NCBI RefSeq assembly: GCF_003626915.1
Contig: NZ_CP032570.1
Span: forward strand, 682,001 to 746,000
DNA length: 64,000 bases
Direction of reading: 5' to 3'
From: Tsuneonella amylolytica
GTDB lineage: Bacteria > Pseudomonadota > Alphaproteobacteria > Sphingomonadales > Sphingomonadaceae
Shown: positions 10,503-19,593 of the stretch, piece after piece
Layout: every line of letters starts with the position of its first letter
How positions within the stretch are numbered: position 1 is the first letter of the stretch
Notes under the pieces: model-generated
What the model was told of the DNA's origin: nothing
Database searches by the model: none
Seen by the model: only the letters and a program-made list of their open reading frames with translations
Position numbers and translations under genes: made by a program

Positions 10503-11569
10503 CGCAGCTTCAGCGTCGCGAGGCCGATGAGCGCGAGCACGATCGAGACGATCCAGAACCGGATCACGACCTTGCTCTCGGACCAGCCGAGCTGTTCGAA
10601 ATGGTGGTGGATGGGGGCCATGCGAAACACGCGCTTGCCGGTCCGCTTGAACCAGAACACCTGGATGATGACCGACAGAGCCTCGAACACGAACAGCCCG
10701 CCGACAACCGCTAGCACGATCTCGTGGTGGCTGGCCACCGCGATCGCGCCCAATGCTCCGCCGAGCGCGAGGCTCCCCGTATCGCCCATGAAGACCGCTG
10801 CGGGCGGCGCGTTGAACCACAGGAATGCGAGCCCCGCCCCCATGATCGAGGCGCAGAAGATCGCCAGCTCGCCTGCGCCGGGCACGTGCGGGATACCGAG
10901 ATAGGCCGAATAGTCCGCCCGTCCGGCGAGGTAGGCGATGATCGCGAACGTGCCGCTGGCGATGATCACCGGCATCGTCGCCAAGCCGTCGAGCCCGTCG
11001 GTGAGGTTCACCGCGTTGCCCGCGCCCACCATCACCAGCGCCGCGAAAACGAAGTAGAACGGCCCCAGCGGAATGCCCTTGCCCACCAGGAACGGCACAT
11101 AGAGGAACGTGCTGATCTGGCTGACCACGATCCAGCTGGCGATGCCCGCGACGACGAACTCCATCAGCAGGCGGACCTTGCCCGACACGCCCTTGTGGCT
11201 CGCCTTGCGCACTTTATCGAGGTCGTCGAGGAAGCCGATCGCGCCGAACCCGACGGTCACCGCGATGCATGCCCACACGAACGGGTTCCCGAGGTCCATC
11301 CAGATGAGCGAGGCGGCGAGCAGGCTGACGAGGATCATCAGGCCGCCCATCGTCGGCGTGCCGCGCTTGGCGAAATGGGTCTGCGGCCCGTCCTCGCGGA
11401 TCGGCTGCCCCTTGCCCTGCCGCACGCGCAGCATGTCGATCATCCGCGGCCCGATGACGAGGCCGATGACGAGCGCGGTCATGATCGTCGCGCCGGCGCG
11501 GAAGGTCTGGTAGCGGACGAGGTTGAAGAGCCCCTCGAACTGCATGTACTCGGCCCAGAGATAGAGCAT
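10499..11569 (-). CDS. mraY: Phospho-N-acetylmuramoyl-pentapeptide-transferase MraY
   Basis: Integral membrane enzyme transferring phospho-MurNAc-pentapeptide to undecaprenyl phosphate, giving lipid I. 356 aa with about ten membrane segments. Motifs: PTMGGLMIL, the Asp-rich [19 protein letters not shown] and [11 protein letters not shown], then the C-terminal MAPIHHHFE histidine motif. It follows murF after a 6-nt gap, one of the few junctions in the block that does not overlap. Confidence 0.98.
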   Translation of the reverse strand: MLYLWAEYMQFEGLFNLVRYQTFRAGATIMTALVIGLVIGPRMIDMLRVRQGKGQPIREDGPQTHFAKRGTPTMGGLMILVSLLAASLIWMDLGNPFVWACIAVTVGFGAIGFLDDLDKVRKASHKGVSGKVRLLMEFVVAGIASWIVVSQISTFLYVPFLVGKGIPLGPFYFVFAALVMVGAGNAVNLTDGLDGLATMPVIIASGTFAIIAYLAGRADYSAYLGIPHVPGAGELAIFCASIMGAGLAFLWFNAPPAAVFMGDTGSLALGGALGAIAVASHHEIVLAVVGGLFVFEALSVIIQVFWFKRTGKRVFRMAPIHHHFEQLGWSESKVVIRFWIVSIVLALIGLATLKLR

Positions 11570-11575
11570 CGAACC

Positions 11576-13033
11576 TCAGCCCGCCCGTTCGGCGAAATGC
11601 GCGACCACCCTGCCGAGGCCGACCGAATTGGAGCCCTTCACCAGAACCGCATCCCCCCCGGTCAATCCGAACGCCTCGAGCGCCGCGATCGCCTCGCCAG
11701 GCCCGTCGCAATGCGCGAAGCCGTGGGGGTGCACAAGCTGGCCGCCGGTCGCTTTCCCCAGTTCGCGCGCCAGAGCCGCCATTTCCGGCCCGACCAGGAT
11801 CGCGTGATCGACCCGCGCGTCGGCCAGCGGCTCGGTCAGCTGCGCGTGCATGGCGGGGGCGAAGTCGCCCAGTTCCTTCATGCTGCCGAGTACCGCGATC
11901 CGCCGGGTTGCGGGGGTCTGGCCCAGTTGCTTGAGCGTGGCGCGCATGCTGGCGGGATTGGCGTTGTAGCTTTCGTCGATCAGCAGCGCATGGCCGCCGG
12001 GCACCGCGACCCGGTGGCGCGCGCCGCGGCCCTTCAGTCCGCCCATTTCGCCCAGGGCAAGGCCGGCCGCGGCCAGATCGCCGCCCGCCGCCTGCACCGC
12101 CGCCATGACGGCGAGCGAGTTCATGATCCAGTGATCGCCGGGTTCCGCCACCGAATAGACGAGGCGGGTGCCGCCGATGTCGGCCGTCACCAGCGAACCG
12201 CCGTTGGCGCTGGGGATCGCGTCGAGCAGCCGCGCCTGCGCATGGGCCGCGCGGCCGAACGCGACGACTTTCGCGCCTGCATCGCGCGCATGGACGAGCA
12301 GCCGGTCGTAGTGGACGCTGTCCGCCGGGATCACCGCTGTGCCGCCGGCCTCCAGCCCCCCGAAGATCTCGGCCTTGGCGTCGGCGATGGCTTCTTCGCT
12401 GCCGAGGTTCTCGATGTGTGCCGGGGCGATCGTGGTAACGACCGCGACGTGCGGGCGGACCTGCACGGTCAGCGCGTCGATCTCGCCGGCATGGTTCATG
12501 CCCATCTCGAACACGCCGAACTTCGCGCGCCCCGGCATCCGCGCAAGGGACAGCGGGACACCGACATGGTTGTTGTAGCTGCGGACGCTACGGTGCGCCG
12601 CGCCGCGGCTGGCGCGGTCGAGCGCGGCGAAAATAGCTTCCTTGACCCCGGTCTTACCGACCGAACCGGTTACGCCGATCCGCACGGCATCGGCGCGCGC
12701 GCGGGAAGCGGCGGCCAGCGCGGCGAGCGCCTCGCTCGTATCGGCAACCAGCACGTGCGGCCATTCGACCGGCTCGCTCACCAGCGCGGCGGCGGCTCCT
12801 TGCGCGAAAGCGCGGTCGACGTAGCGGTGCCCGTCGGTCGCCTCCCCCTTCAGCGCCACGAACAGGTCGCCCGAGCGAACGTCGCGGCTGTCGATCTCGA
12901 CCCCGGCGCACTGGAACGCGCCGCTGGCGGTGCCGCCGGTGGCCGCGGCGATTTCCTCGGCGGTCCACAGCGCGAGGCGCAAACCGTCGCGCTTCTCGCG
13001 CGGCCAGGCGCGCAGGGCATTGTGCCGGGTCAT
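11576..13033 (-). CDS. murF: UDP-MurNAc-tripeptide--D-Ala-D-Ala ligase MurF
   Basis: Adds the D-Ala-D-Ala made by Ddl to complete the UDP-MurNAc-pentapeptide. 485 aa. Mur-ligase architecture: N-terminal domain with VEIDSRDVRSGDLFVAL, central ATP P-loop GVTGSVGKTGVKEAI (about residues 125-139), NYNNHxG-like NNHVGVPLSL, FEMGMNHAGEI, and C-terminal DESYNANPASM with VLGSMKELG. ATG 13031-13033 overlaps the murE stop. Confidence 0.97.
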   Translation of the reverse strand: MTRHNALRAWPREKRDGLRLALWTAEEIAAATGGTASGAFQCAGVEIDSRDVRSGDLFVALKGEATDGHRYVDRAFAQGAAAALVSEPVEWPHVLVADTSEALAALAAASRARADAVRIGVTGSVGKTGVKEAIFAALDRASRGAAHRSVRSYNNHVGVPLSLARMPGRAKFGVFEMGMNHAGEIDALTVQVRPHVAVVTTIAPAHIENLGSEEAIADAKAEIFGGLEAGGTAVIPADSVHYDRLLVHARDAGAKVVAFGRAAHAQARLLDAIPSANGGSLVTADIGGTRLVYSVAEPGDHWIMNSLAVMAAVQAAGGDLAAAGLALGEMGGLKGRGARHRVAVPGGHALLIDESYNANPASMRATLKQLGQTPATRRIAVLGSMKELGDFAPAMHAQLTEPLADARVDHAILVGPEMAALARELGKATGGQLVHPHGFAHCDGPGEAIAALEAFGLTGGDAVLVKGSNSVGLGRVVAHFAERAG

Positions 13034-14505
13034 GCCGCTGCCGCCTCCCGCGCCACGGTCACGTCGTCGAACGGAAGTATCCGCATGTCCTCTCCACGCC
13101 CCACGATCTGTCCCTGTTCGTGTCCCTTGCCCGCGACGAGGACGATGTCGCCCGCCTGCGCCAGGCTAACGGCGGTGGCGATCGCCGCCCGCCGGTCGCC
13201 GATTTCCCGCGCGCCGACCGCGCCTTCCATCACCTGCCGGCGGATGGCCGCCGGATCCTCCCCGCGGGGATTGTCGTCGGTGACGATGACCACGTCGGCA
13301 CGCTCGGCGGCGGCGCGGCCCATCTCGGCGCGCTTGCCCTGGTCGCGGTCGCCGCCCGCACCGAACACGACGATGAGCCGCCCGCGCGGATCGTCCGACA
13401 CGTGGGGGCGCAGCGCCGCGATCGCGGCCTCCAACGCGTCCGCGGTGTGGGCATAGTCGATATAGACCGGGGCGCCCGCGCGATTGAGCGCCGCGCGCTC
13501 CAGCCGGCCGCGCACGGGCTGCAGCCGCGCCATCGCATCGAAGGTCGCGGCCGCATCGCCGCCGGTCGCGATAACGAGACCAGCCGCGACGAGCGCGTTG
13601 GCGGCCTGGTACGCACCGATCAGCGGCAGCTTCACCGTCCGGGTCGTCCCGGCATGCTCGATCACGAGCTCCTGCCCGAGCGAGGAAGGGGTGCGGGCGA
13701 CGAGACGAATCCCCTTTTCCGGATCACCCCCGCCGCCCACTGAACACACGCGGAGACCCCTCCGCCGCGCGTGCTCCTCAGCTCGATCGGCCCATCCATC
13801 GCCGTCTCGCCAGATCACCGCCGTGCCGTCCTCGGCCACGACCTCGTCGAACAGCCGCATCTTGGCGGCGAAATACGCGTCCATGTCCGCGTGGTAATCG
13901 AGATGGTCGCGGGTGAGGTTGGTGAACGCCCCCGCGGCGACGCGCAGCCCCTCGTTGCGGAACTGGTCGAGCCCGTGGCTCGAGGCCTCGAACGCGACGT
14001 GGGTCACGCCTTCGCGCGCCAGCCCGCTCATGTTGGACAGGAAAGTGACGATGTCGGGCGTGGTCAGCCCGGTCGAGACGCTTTCGTCCGGGGTGGTCAC
14101 ACCCAGCGTGCCTATCGAGGCGGCGCTGATGCCCGCCATCCGCCACAGCTGGCGGGTCATCTCGGCGACGGATGTCTTGCCGTTGGTCCCCGTCACCGCG
14201 ACGATCGTCTCCGGCACCGGCGTGAAGAACTGCGCGGCGAGCTGGGCGAAGGCGCGGCGCGGGCGCTCGTCGGCGATGTGGAGCGCACCTTCCACGGCCG
14301 TGCCGGGCCGCGCCACGACCGCGACGGCACCGCCGGCCACGGCCGCAGGAATGAAGTCCTCGCCGTTGACCCGCGCGCCTTCGAACGCGCCGAACACGGT
14401 GCCGGGGGCGACCTTGCGGTGATCGATCGCGAAGCCGGTGACGGTCGCATCGGCGGCATCGCCGGCATCGAGGCCGGCGGCGGATGCAAGCTTGCCGAGC
14501 TTCAT
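13030..14505 (-). CDS. murE: UDP-MurNAc-L-Ala-D-Glu--meso-DAP ligase MurE
   Basis: Adds the third stem-peptide residue. 491 aa. P-loop VTGTNGKTSVAEM, EASSHGLDQ, NLTRDHLDYH and the substrate motif DNPR (in TDDNPRGEDP), which in this family marks meso-diaminopimelate rather than lysine enzymes; together they predict a standard Gram-negative A1-gamma peptidoglycan. Start ATG 14503-14505 overlaps the ftsI stop. C-terminal VLVAGKGHEQGQ is the usual closing motif. Confidence 0.97.
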   Translation of the reverse strand: MKLGKLASAAGLDAGDAADATVTGFAIDHRKVAPGTVFGAFEGARVNGEDFIPAAVAGGAVAVVARPGTAVEGALHIADERPRRAFAQLAAQFFTPVPETIVAVTGTNGKTSVAEMTRQLWRMAGISAASIGTLGVTTPDESVSTGLTTPDIVTFLSNMSGLAREGVTHVAFEASSHGLDQFRNEGLRVAAGAFTNLTRDHLDYHADMDAYFAAKMRLFDEVVAEDGTAVIWRDGDGWADRAEEHARRRGLRVCSVGGGGDPEKGIRLVARTPSSLGQELVIEHAGTTRTVKLPLIGAYQAANALVAAGLVIATGGDAAATFDAMARLQPVRGRLERAALNRAGAPVYIDYAHTADALEAAIAALRPHVSDDPRGRLIVVFGAGGDRDQGKRAEMGRAAAERADVVIVTDDNPRGEDPAAIRRQVMEGAVGAREIGDRRAAIATAVSLAQAGDIVLVAGKGHEQGQIVGRGEDMRILPFDDVTVAREAAAA

Positions 14506-16223
14506 TCGCCGCGTCCCCTGGGCACGAGCGGCGCAAGATCGGTGAGGTCCACGTCGCGGGTGCTGTCGGGCGCGACGCCGAGCATCGGGCCGATGCGCGG
14601 GACGAGGCGGCCCACCACCGGCGCGGCGTTCCACGCGGCAGTCCGCTGGAAGCTGCTGGCGACCGTGCCCTGCGGTTCGTCGAGCATGGCGATCACGACG
14701 TAGCGCGGGCGGTCCATCGGGAACGCGGCGGCGAACGTCGCGACGATGGCGTTCTTCTTGTAGCCGCCGGCGACCGGCTTTTCTGCCGAACCCGTCTTGC
14801 CGCCGACGCGGAAGCCCGGCGCGTCGGCGTTGCGACCCGTGCCGTAGACCGCGATCATCCGCAGCAGCTGGTTCATCCGCGCGCTGGTGCTCGCCTTGAA
14901 GACGCGGCGGCCCTTGGCGGCGTGACCGGGCGCTACCTTGTGCATCGTGGCCGGGCGCCAGATGCCGCCGTTGACCATCGCGGCATAGGCGCTCGCGAGG
15001 TGAAGCGGCGTCACCGCGATGCCGTGGCCGTAACCCACCGTCATGCCGCGCAGCAGCGGCCACTTGCCGCTGGCCCACAGCGGATACCCCTTGGCCGGCA
15101 GCTCGATATAGGGCCGCTCGTTCATGCCGAGATCGGCCATCGTCTTCTTCAACCGGTCCGCGCCCAGATCCTGCACGATGTGCGCGGTGACCACGTTGGA
15201 CGAATGGATCAGCATTTCGGGGGTGTTGAGCGAGTCGCCGAGCGGATGACTGTCGCGAATGGTGAAGCCGCCGATGGGGAACGGCCGCGCCGAATACCGC
15301 TTCGACATGTCGCGCACCGCGCCCGCGTCGATCGCGGCGGCGACGGTCAGCGGCTTGAAGGTCGAGCCGAGTTCGTAGACCTGGTTCGTCACCCGGTTGA
15401 ACATGTTGGCGACGCCGGCCTGGTCGATGTGGTTGGGGTCGAATTCGGGCAGGCTGGCGAGCGCGAGGACTTCGCCGGTGTCGACGTCGAGCACGATGCC
15501 GGCCGAACCCAGCGCGTTGGTCGCGCGCATACCCTTGGTCAGTTCGTCTTCCAGCGCGCCCTGGACCCGCACGTCGATCGACAGCGCAGCAGACTGGCCC
15601 CGGGTGGCCGGATCGCTCAATTGCTTGTCGAGCACGGCTTCCATGCCGACCCGGCCTTTGCCGTCGGCGCCGACATAGCCGAGCACGTGCGCACCCATCG
15701 ACCCTTGCGGATAATGGCGGTCGGTTTCCTGCGGCAGCTCGAGCGCGAGTTCGCCGATGGCCTGCACCTTGTTGGCTTCTTCGGGCAGCACCCGGCGGCG
15801 CAGGTACCCCGCCTTGCCCTTGGCCAGCCGGTCGGCAAGTTCGGTCTCGTCGATGTCGCCGAAGATCGCGGCGAGTTCGCGTGCGACTTCCTTGGGCGAC
15901 TTCACCAGCGGGCTACCGCCGCCCAGCGCTTCGGGATTGTACCACAGGGCGAAGGCCGGGAAGGCGCGGGCGAGCGGCTCGCCGTTGCGGTCGGTGATCT
16001 CGCCGCGCGGCGGGAGCAGGGCGTCCTCGAACGAGGCCGACGCGCGCGCAGGATCGGTGAAACCGAGGTATGCGATCCGCACCACGGCGGCGAACGCCAG
16101 TGCCGCGAACAGGACGGCGACCAGCAGCACCCGCATCCGCGCGACGCCGAGCGAGACCTGCCGCTCCGTCACGAGCCGGGCGCGGCCCGAATAGATCGCG
16201 GTGCTGACGGTCAGCGCGTTCAC
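14502..16223 (-). CDS. ftsI: Septal peptidoglycan transpeptidase FtsI (PBP3)
   Basis: Class B penicillin-binding protein that cross-links septal peptidoglycan with FtsW. 573 aa: short cytoplasmic N-terminus, one membrane anchor (about 32-50), pedestal domain (PPRGEITDRNGEPLA), then transpeptidase domain. Active-site triads are all present: S-x-x-K in ELGSTFKPL, S-x-N in IHSSNVV and K-T-G in GGKTGSAEKP. ATG 16221-16223 overlaps the ftsL stop. Confidence 0.97.
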   Translation of the reverse strand: MNALTVSTAIYSGRARLVTERQVSLGVARMRVLLVAVLFAALAFAAVVRIAYLGFTDPARASASFEDALLPPRGEITDRNGEPLARAFPAFALWYNPEALGGGSPLVKSPKEVARELAAIFGDIDETELADRLAKGKAGYLRRRVLPEEANKVQAIGELALELPQETDRHYPQGSMGAHVLGYVGADGKGRVGMEAVLDKQLSDPATRGQSAALSIDVRVQGALEDELTKGMRATNALGSAGIVLDVDTGEVLALASLPEFDPNHIDQAGVANMFNRVTNQVYELGSTFKPLTVAAAIDAGAVRDMSKRYSARPFPIGGFTIRDSHPLGDSLNTPEMLIHSSNVVTAHIVQDLGADRLKKTMADLGMNERPYIELPAKGYPLWASGKWPLLRGMTVGYGHGIAVTPLHLASAYAAMVNGGIWRPATMHKVAPGHAAKGRRVFKASTSARMNQLLRMIAVYGTGRNADAPGFRVGGKTGSAEKPVAGGYKKNAIVATFAAAFPMDRPRYVVIAMLDEPQGTVASSFQRTAAWNAAPVVGRLVPRIGPMLGVAPDSTRDVDLTDLAPLVPRGRGE

Positions 16224-16699
16224 TGGTCGCCTCCGCCGAGGAAGTCGCCACCGTCGGCCAGCTTGTCGGCCAGCGAGGCTTCGGCGGTCGGCATCTTCAC
16301 TGGCTTGCCGGTCAGCGGCGAAACCATCGCGGGGAAGTGCGCTTCGGTCTGGTCGTCTTCGGCCCGGGCGACGCGGATCGGCGTGGGTGCGGCGACGTCG
16401 CGCCGCTCACCCAGTGCGGCCAGCTGGCGCTCGCCTTCGAGATACTGGTCGGCGGTGGGCGCCTGGTAGCCGAAATCGACCGCGTTCCACTGCGACAGTT
16501 GCTGCTGGCTCGCGCGGGTTTCGAATTCGGTTTCGAGCAGCGTCTTCTCGCGCTGGAGCGAGACGATCTGCCGTTCGGCGAGGCGCACCTGGCTCTTTAC
16601 CGAATTCACCTTGAACGTGAGCCCGACGAACAGCGCGAAGCACAGCGCGAGGGTCACGAACCAGCCGAGCTGGCGCAGGCGGCTGCCGGCGGCCCTCAT
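16220..16699 (-). CDS. ftsL: Cell division protein FtsL
   Basis: Small bitopic divisome protein (159 aa). One membrane segment (about residues 13-30, [16 protein letters not shown]) is followed by a heptad-like region ([18 protein letters not shown]) predicted to form the coiled coil with FtsB, then a Pro/Ala-rich periplasmic tail longer than in E. coli FtsL. FtsL diverges quickly, so the call rests on topology plus its place between rsmH and ftsI. The stop overlaps the ftsI start. Confidence 0.88.
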   Translation of the reverse strand: MRAAGSRLRQLGWFVTLALCFALFVGLTFKVNSVKSQVRLAERQIVSLQREKTLLETEFETRASQQQLSQWNAVDFGYQAPTADQYLEGERQLAALGERRDVAAPTPIRVARAEDDQTEAHFPAMVSPLTGKPVKMPTAEASLADKLADGGDFLGGGDQ

Positions 16700-17643
16700 G
16701 CGACCCTCCCGAGCGCTTGGCGCGCCGGCGCATCGGTGCGGACCGCATGGCGCAGGGTGGCCGAGCGGGCACGCGGGTTGCGCGCGGTCTCGGCGTCGGT
16801 CGGGCGGATGCCTTTCGACACGCGTGCGAAGGTGGGCACGGGACCGCTCGCCTGCGGCAGGTGACGCGAACCACCGCCCTGTCCCGCGGCATCGCGCAGG
16901 AAGCGCTTGACAATCCGGTCCTCGAGGCTGTGGAAGCTCACCACCGCCAGCCGGCCGCCCTCGCTCAAAAGCTCTTCCGAAGCGTCGAGCGCGGTTTCCA
17001 GCTCCTCGAGCTCGGCATTCACATGGATGCGCACGGCCTGGAAGGTGCGGGTGGCCGGATCCTTCGGCGCACCGGGATGATGGCCCAGTGCCTTGCGCAC
17101 CACGCTAGCGAGGTCGCCGGTGGTTGCCAGCGGGCGCGCGGCGACGATGGCGCGGGCGACGCGGCGGCTCTGGCGTTCCTCGCCGTAGGTGTAGAGCACG
17201 TCGGCGATGGCGGTCTCGTCGGCCTCGTTGAGGAAATCGGCGGCACTCGGCCCGTCCTGGCTCATGCGCATGTCGAGCGGCCCGTCGGCGGAAAACGCGA
17301 AACCGCGCTCCGCCCGGTCGAGCTGCATCGACGAGACACCGATATCCATGACGACCCCGTCGACCCGCGCCACACCCGAATCGGCGAGCGCCTTAACCAT
17401 TTCGGAGAACCGGCGCGGATGGAGAACCAGCCGGGGCGGGTTTTCCGCGGTCTCGGCCCACTTTTCCCCCGCTGCGATGGCATCGGGATCGCGGTCGAAC
17501 GCGTGCACGGTCGCCCCGGCGTCGAGCAGGGCGCGGGTATAGCCGCCGGCACCGAAGGTGGCATCCACGATCACTTCGCCCGCGCGCGGGGCGAGCGCGG
17601 CGACGACCTCATCGAGCAGGACGGGAATGTGGGACGCGCTCAC
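16696..17643 (-). CDS. rsmH: 16S rRNA (cytosine1402-N4)-methyltransferase RsmH
   Basis: SAM-dependent methylation of 16S rRNA C1402. 315 aa from a GTG start at 17641-17643 that overlaps the mraZ stop (GTGA); longer in-frame starts would run deep into mraZ. The family start [10 protein letters not shown] lies at residues 4-13, the SAM-binding motif [15 protein letters not shown] at about 26-40, [11 protein letters not shown] follows, and the C-terminus has [15 protein letters not shown] and RSATLR. Formerly mraW. Confidence 0.97.
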   Translation of the reverse strand: MSASHIPVLLDEVVAALAPRAGEVIVDATFGAGGYTRALLDAGATVHAFDRDPDAIAAGEKWAETAENPPRLVLHPRRFSEMVKALADSGVARVDGVVMDIGVSSMQLDRAERGFAFSADGPLDMRMSQDGPSAADFLNEADETAIADVLYTYGEERQSRRVARAIVAARPLATTGDLASVVRKALGHHPGAPKDPATRTFQAVRIHVNAELEELETALDASEELLSEGGRLAVVSFHSLEDRIVKRFLRDAAGQGGGSRHLPQASGPVPTFARVSKGIRPTDAETARNPRARSATLRHAVRTDAPARQALGRVA

Positions 17644-18122
17644 TTGGCCTTCCCCTCGGCCAGGAACTGCGTGCAGGCGGCCTTCGCGGCGGCCCAAGCG
17701 TCGTCCATCCGCATCAGTTCGGCGGGATTCCAGATCGTGAATTGGCGACCGCCGCCCTGGAAGAACATGGCATCTTCGATGTGGCCGAGCTGGCGCAGGT
17801 GGTCGGGCAGGACGAAGCGACCCGAATCGTCGAACGACACCTGCGTGAAACCGAACAGCTGCTGGGCACGCACGTCACGGTCGAACTCGTCGCCGCCGCG
17901 CTGCTCCTCACGGTCGAGCTGCGCCTCGAGCTCGTCCATCCGCGACAGGCCGAAACCGACGAGGCAGTCGAACCGCGCGTGCTTGTCGAGGCAGAGGATC
18001 TTGTCGCCGTCGCTCGACGCCTTGACGGCCTTGCGGAACAACGGAGGCAGCACGAACCGACCCTTGTCGCCCGCCGGCGAAAAGGCCTGTCCGCTGAAAC
18101 CGTTGAACGGCGCTGACGCCAC
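17640..18122 (-). CDS. mraZ: Transcriptional regulator MraZ
   Basis: AbrB-fold regulator and first gene of the dcw cluster; in E. coli it represses its own operon by binding repeats upstream of itself. 160 aa from the GTG at 18120-18122. Two MraZ half-domains are visible: [17 protein letters not shown] (about 16-32) and [17 protein letters not shown] (about 97-113). No ATG is available in frame; a TTG at 18129-18131 is the alternative, but GGGGGA sits about 9 nt before the GTG, which favours GTG. The stop overlaps the rsmH GTG. Confidence 0.93.
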   Translation of the reverse strand: MASAPFNGFSGQAFSPAGDKGRFVLPPLFRKAVKASSDGDKILCLDKHARFDCLVGFGLSRMDELEAQLDREEQRGGDEFDRDVRAQQLFGFTQVSFDDSGRFVLPDHLRQLGHIEDAMFFQGGGRQFTIWNPAELMRMDDAWAAAKAACTQFLAEGKAK

Positions 18123-18424
18123 TGGCCGCAATCCCCCGCATCGAAGTCCCCACCGGACACGCCTTTCCCGTCGCCGCCCGCGCAGCTGCGGGCAGCCCGC
18201 TGCGGAGAGTCGCGGCGGTGACGGAATCTGCCTGTCCGATGGAACGCGGTATTAACTTTCTTGCGTCCGGGATGGAAGGGCAAAATGCGGGAAAATGCGG
18301 GAGAGCACGGTTAATCGCGTGTTTTCCCTGTGGACAAACGGGCATGTCGGGCGCGCGATTTTCCACGCCGCCCCTCGGGCGGACGCCGGTTTCCAGCAAT
18401 TTCCCGTGGGTCGGTTGAACGGCG
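18123..18424 (-). promoter_or_regulatory. mraZ/dcw upstream region with tandem 10-mers
   Basis: 302 nt without a gene, between the GldG-like gene and mraZ, and the natural place for the main dcw promoter. It contains an exact tandem repeat of AAAATGCGGG at 18282-18291 and 18292-18301, in register with further GGG triplets at 18269-18271 and 18278-18280, so GGG recurs about every 10 bp (spacing 9, 11, 10). MraZ is known to bind G-rich direct repeats spaced 10 bp, so these are candidate MraZ boxes, although they read on the strand opposite to mraZ. A GANTC site lies at 18224-18228, and a short hairpin CCGCCC/GGGCGG at 18368-18382 may end the upstream transcript. Exact -35/-10 boxes are not clear. 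Confidence 0.5.
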
Positions 18425-19222
18425 TCAGTCGAAGGCGCGTTGGACAAGCCTGTCGAGGGCGCTGGCACCGTCCATCCGCCCGGTTTCCAGCATCGCGGCA
18501 TCGGCCACGATCGTCGCCCGGCCCTTGCCGATCGTGCAGGTGGCGAGGAGGCCGCCGTCTTCGATCCGGCAGTCGCTGCCGACCCCGCCCTCGATACGGG
18601 CGAGCGTGCCCGGCAGGCGGACGGGCACCTTTCCTCCGCCGAGCGCGACCATGCGGACGGCTTCTGGCTGGTCTTCGTCGAACCGCAGCTCGAGGCCCCA
18701 GTGGCTCAGGATAGGAGACAGCAGGACGATGTCCTGCGGCCGGCGCTTGTCGCCCAGCGCGAAGCGCGAATGTTCGGTCAGGAAGGGATCGGCGAACAGC
18801 AGCAGCCGCCCGCCGCCACGCACCCATTCGTCGAGCGCGACGTTTTCGGCCGGCGCGAGCGGACGCGGCTGCGCCATGACGAGCCGCTTGAGCGAGGCAA
18901 GATCCTCCCCGTCGAGCGCATCGAGCGGAACCAGCCGGTAGTCCGCCTCGAGCGCGGTACGAGCCCAGTGGGTGCCGCCGTGCCCTTCCCCCGAATGATC
19001 GCCGTCGTCGTCGCCGTCCGACGGACCGTCGAGCACTTGCGAGAGGTCGTCGGTTTCGCGCCAGTAGATCGGCAGCGAGGTGAAGAGGGCCAGCGCCGGC
19101 GCGTTTGCCTGCCGGACCGCGGGCATCGGTTCGGCATCCCGCCCGGGCAGCGCCCATGCCGCGATCCCGCCGGTGATCGCCAGAACGGCGGCGGCGAGCG
19201 CCAGCCGCGCCTTACCGGCCAT
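18425..19222 (-). CDS. GldG/DUF4350-like envelope protein
   Basis: 265 aa, function unknown. An N-terminal hydrophobic segment (about residues 5-24, ALAAAVLAITGGIAAWAL) can be a signal anchor. The remainder resembles the glutamine-amidotransferase-like fold of DUF4350/GldG-type proteins: ALALFTSLPIYW, a linker rich in Asp, Gly and His with possible metal affinity (GDDDGDHSGEGHGG), then WVRGGGRLLLFADPF and a C-terminal GRATIVADAAMLE stretch. It overlaps the preceding small gene by 11 nt and probably shares its transcript with cysteine synthase. A GTG 6 nt upstream is an alternative start. Family assignment is tentative. Confidence 0.55.
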   Translation of the reverse strand: MAGKARLALAAAVLAITGGIAAWALPGRDAEPMPAVRQANAPALALFTSLPIYWRETDDLSQVLDGPSDGDDDGDHSGEGHGGTHWARTALEADYRLVPLDALDGEDLASLKRLVMAQPRPLAPAENVALDEWVRGGGRLLLFADPFLTEHSRFALGDKRRPQDIVLLSPILSHWGLELRFDEDQPEAVRMVALGGGKVPVRLPGTLARIEGGVGSDCRIEDGGLLATCTIGKGRATIVADAAMLETGRMDGASALDRLVQRAFD

Positions 19223-19562
19223 CGACACCCTGCGCCCCTGCCCCCGCTGCGGGGGCCGGAGCGGCGGCGGGGGCGGCCGGCAGAGCGGCGTCTTCCGTCG
19301 GCAGATCGGGCGTGACGCCGGCATCGGCTAGGGGATCGACCGCCGGGGCCGACGGCACCGCCTCCACCGTCGCGGCCGCTTCGGGCACCGCCCGCTGCTC
19401 GGCGAGCTTGGCCCGGTCCTCGATCACGTTGGCGAGGCCCACGATGAGGATGATCCCGACCAGCAGCGACACGCCCACCTGCAATCGCTGCAGCGCCTGC
19501 GCGCGGGTCCCGCCGAGCGGTGTGGTCGCGGCATCGTCGGTAATGTCCGGGCGGGTCGCCAT
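19212..19562 (-). CDS. Small single-pass membrane protein, unknown
   Basis: 116 aa, not recognised. One hydrophobic segment (about residues 29-47, VGVSLLVGIILIVGLANVI) follows a polar N-terminus; after it comes a low-complexity tail rich in Ala, Pro and Val (about 60-116), probably periplasmic. Chosen start ATG 19560-19562 with GAAGG just upstream. It overlaps the following GldG-like gene by 11 nt and starts 31 nt after cysteine synthase ends, suggesting one operon. Composition is low complexity but codon use matches its neighbours. Confidence 0.6.
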   Translation of the reverse strand: MATRPDITDDAATTPLGGTRAQALQRLQVGVSLLVGIILIVGLANVIEDRAKLAEQRAVPEAAATVEAVPSAPAVDPLADAGVTPDLPTEDAALPAAPAAAPAPAAGAGAQGVDGR

Positions 19563-19593
19563 CGCCTTCAAGCTAAACGACGCACGCCGCCAG

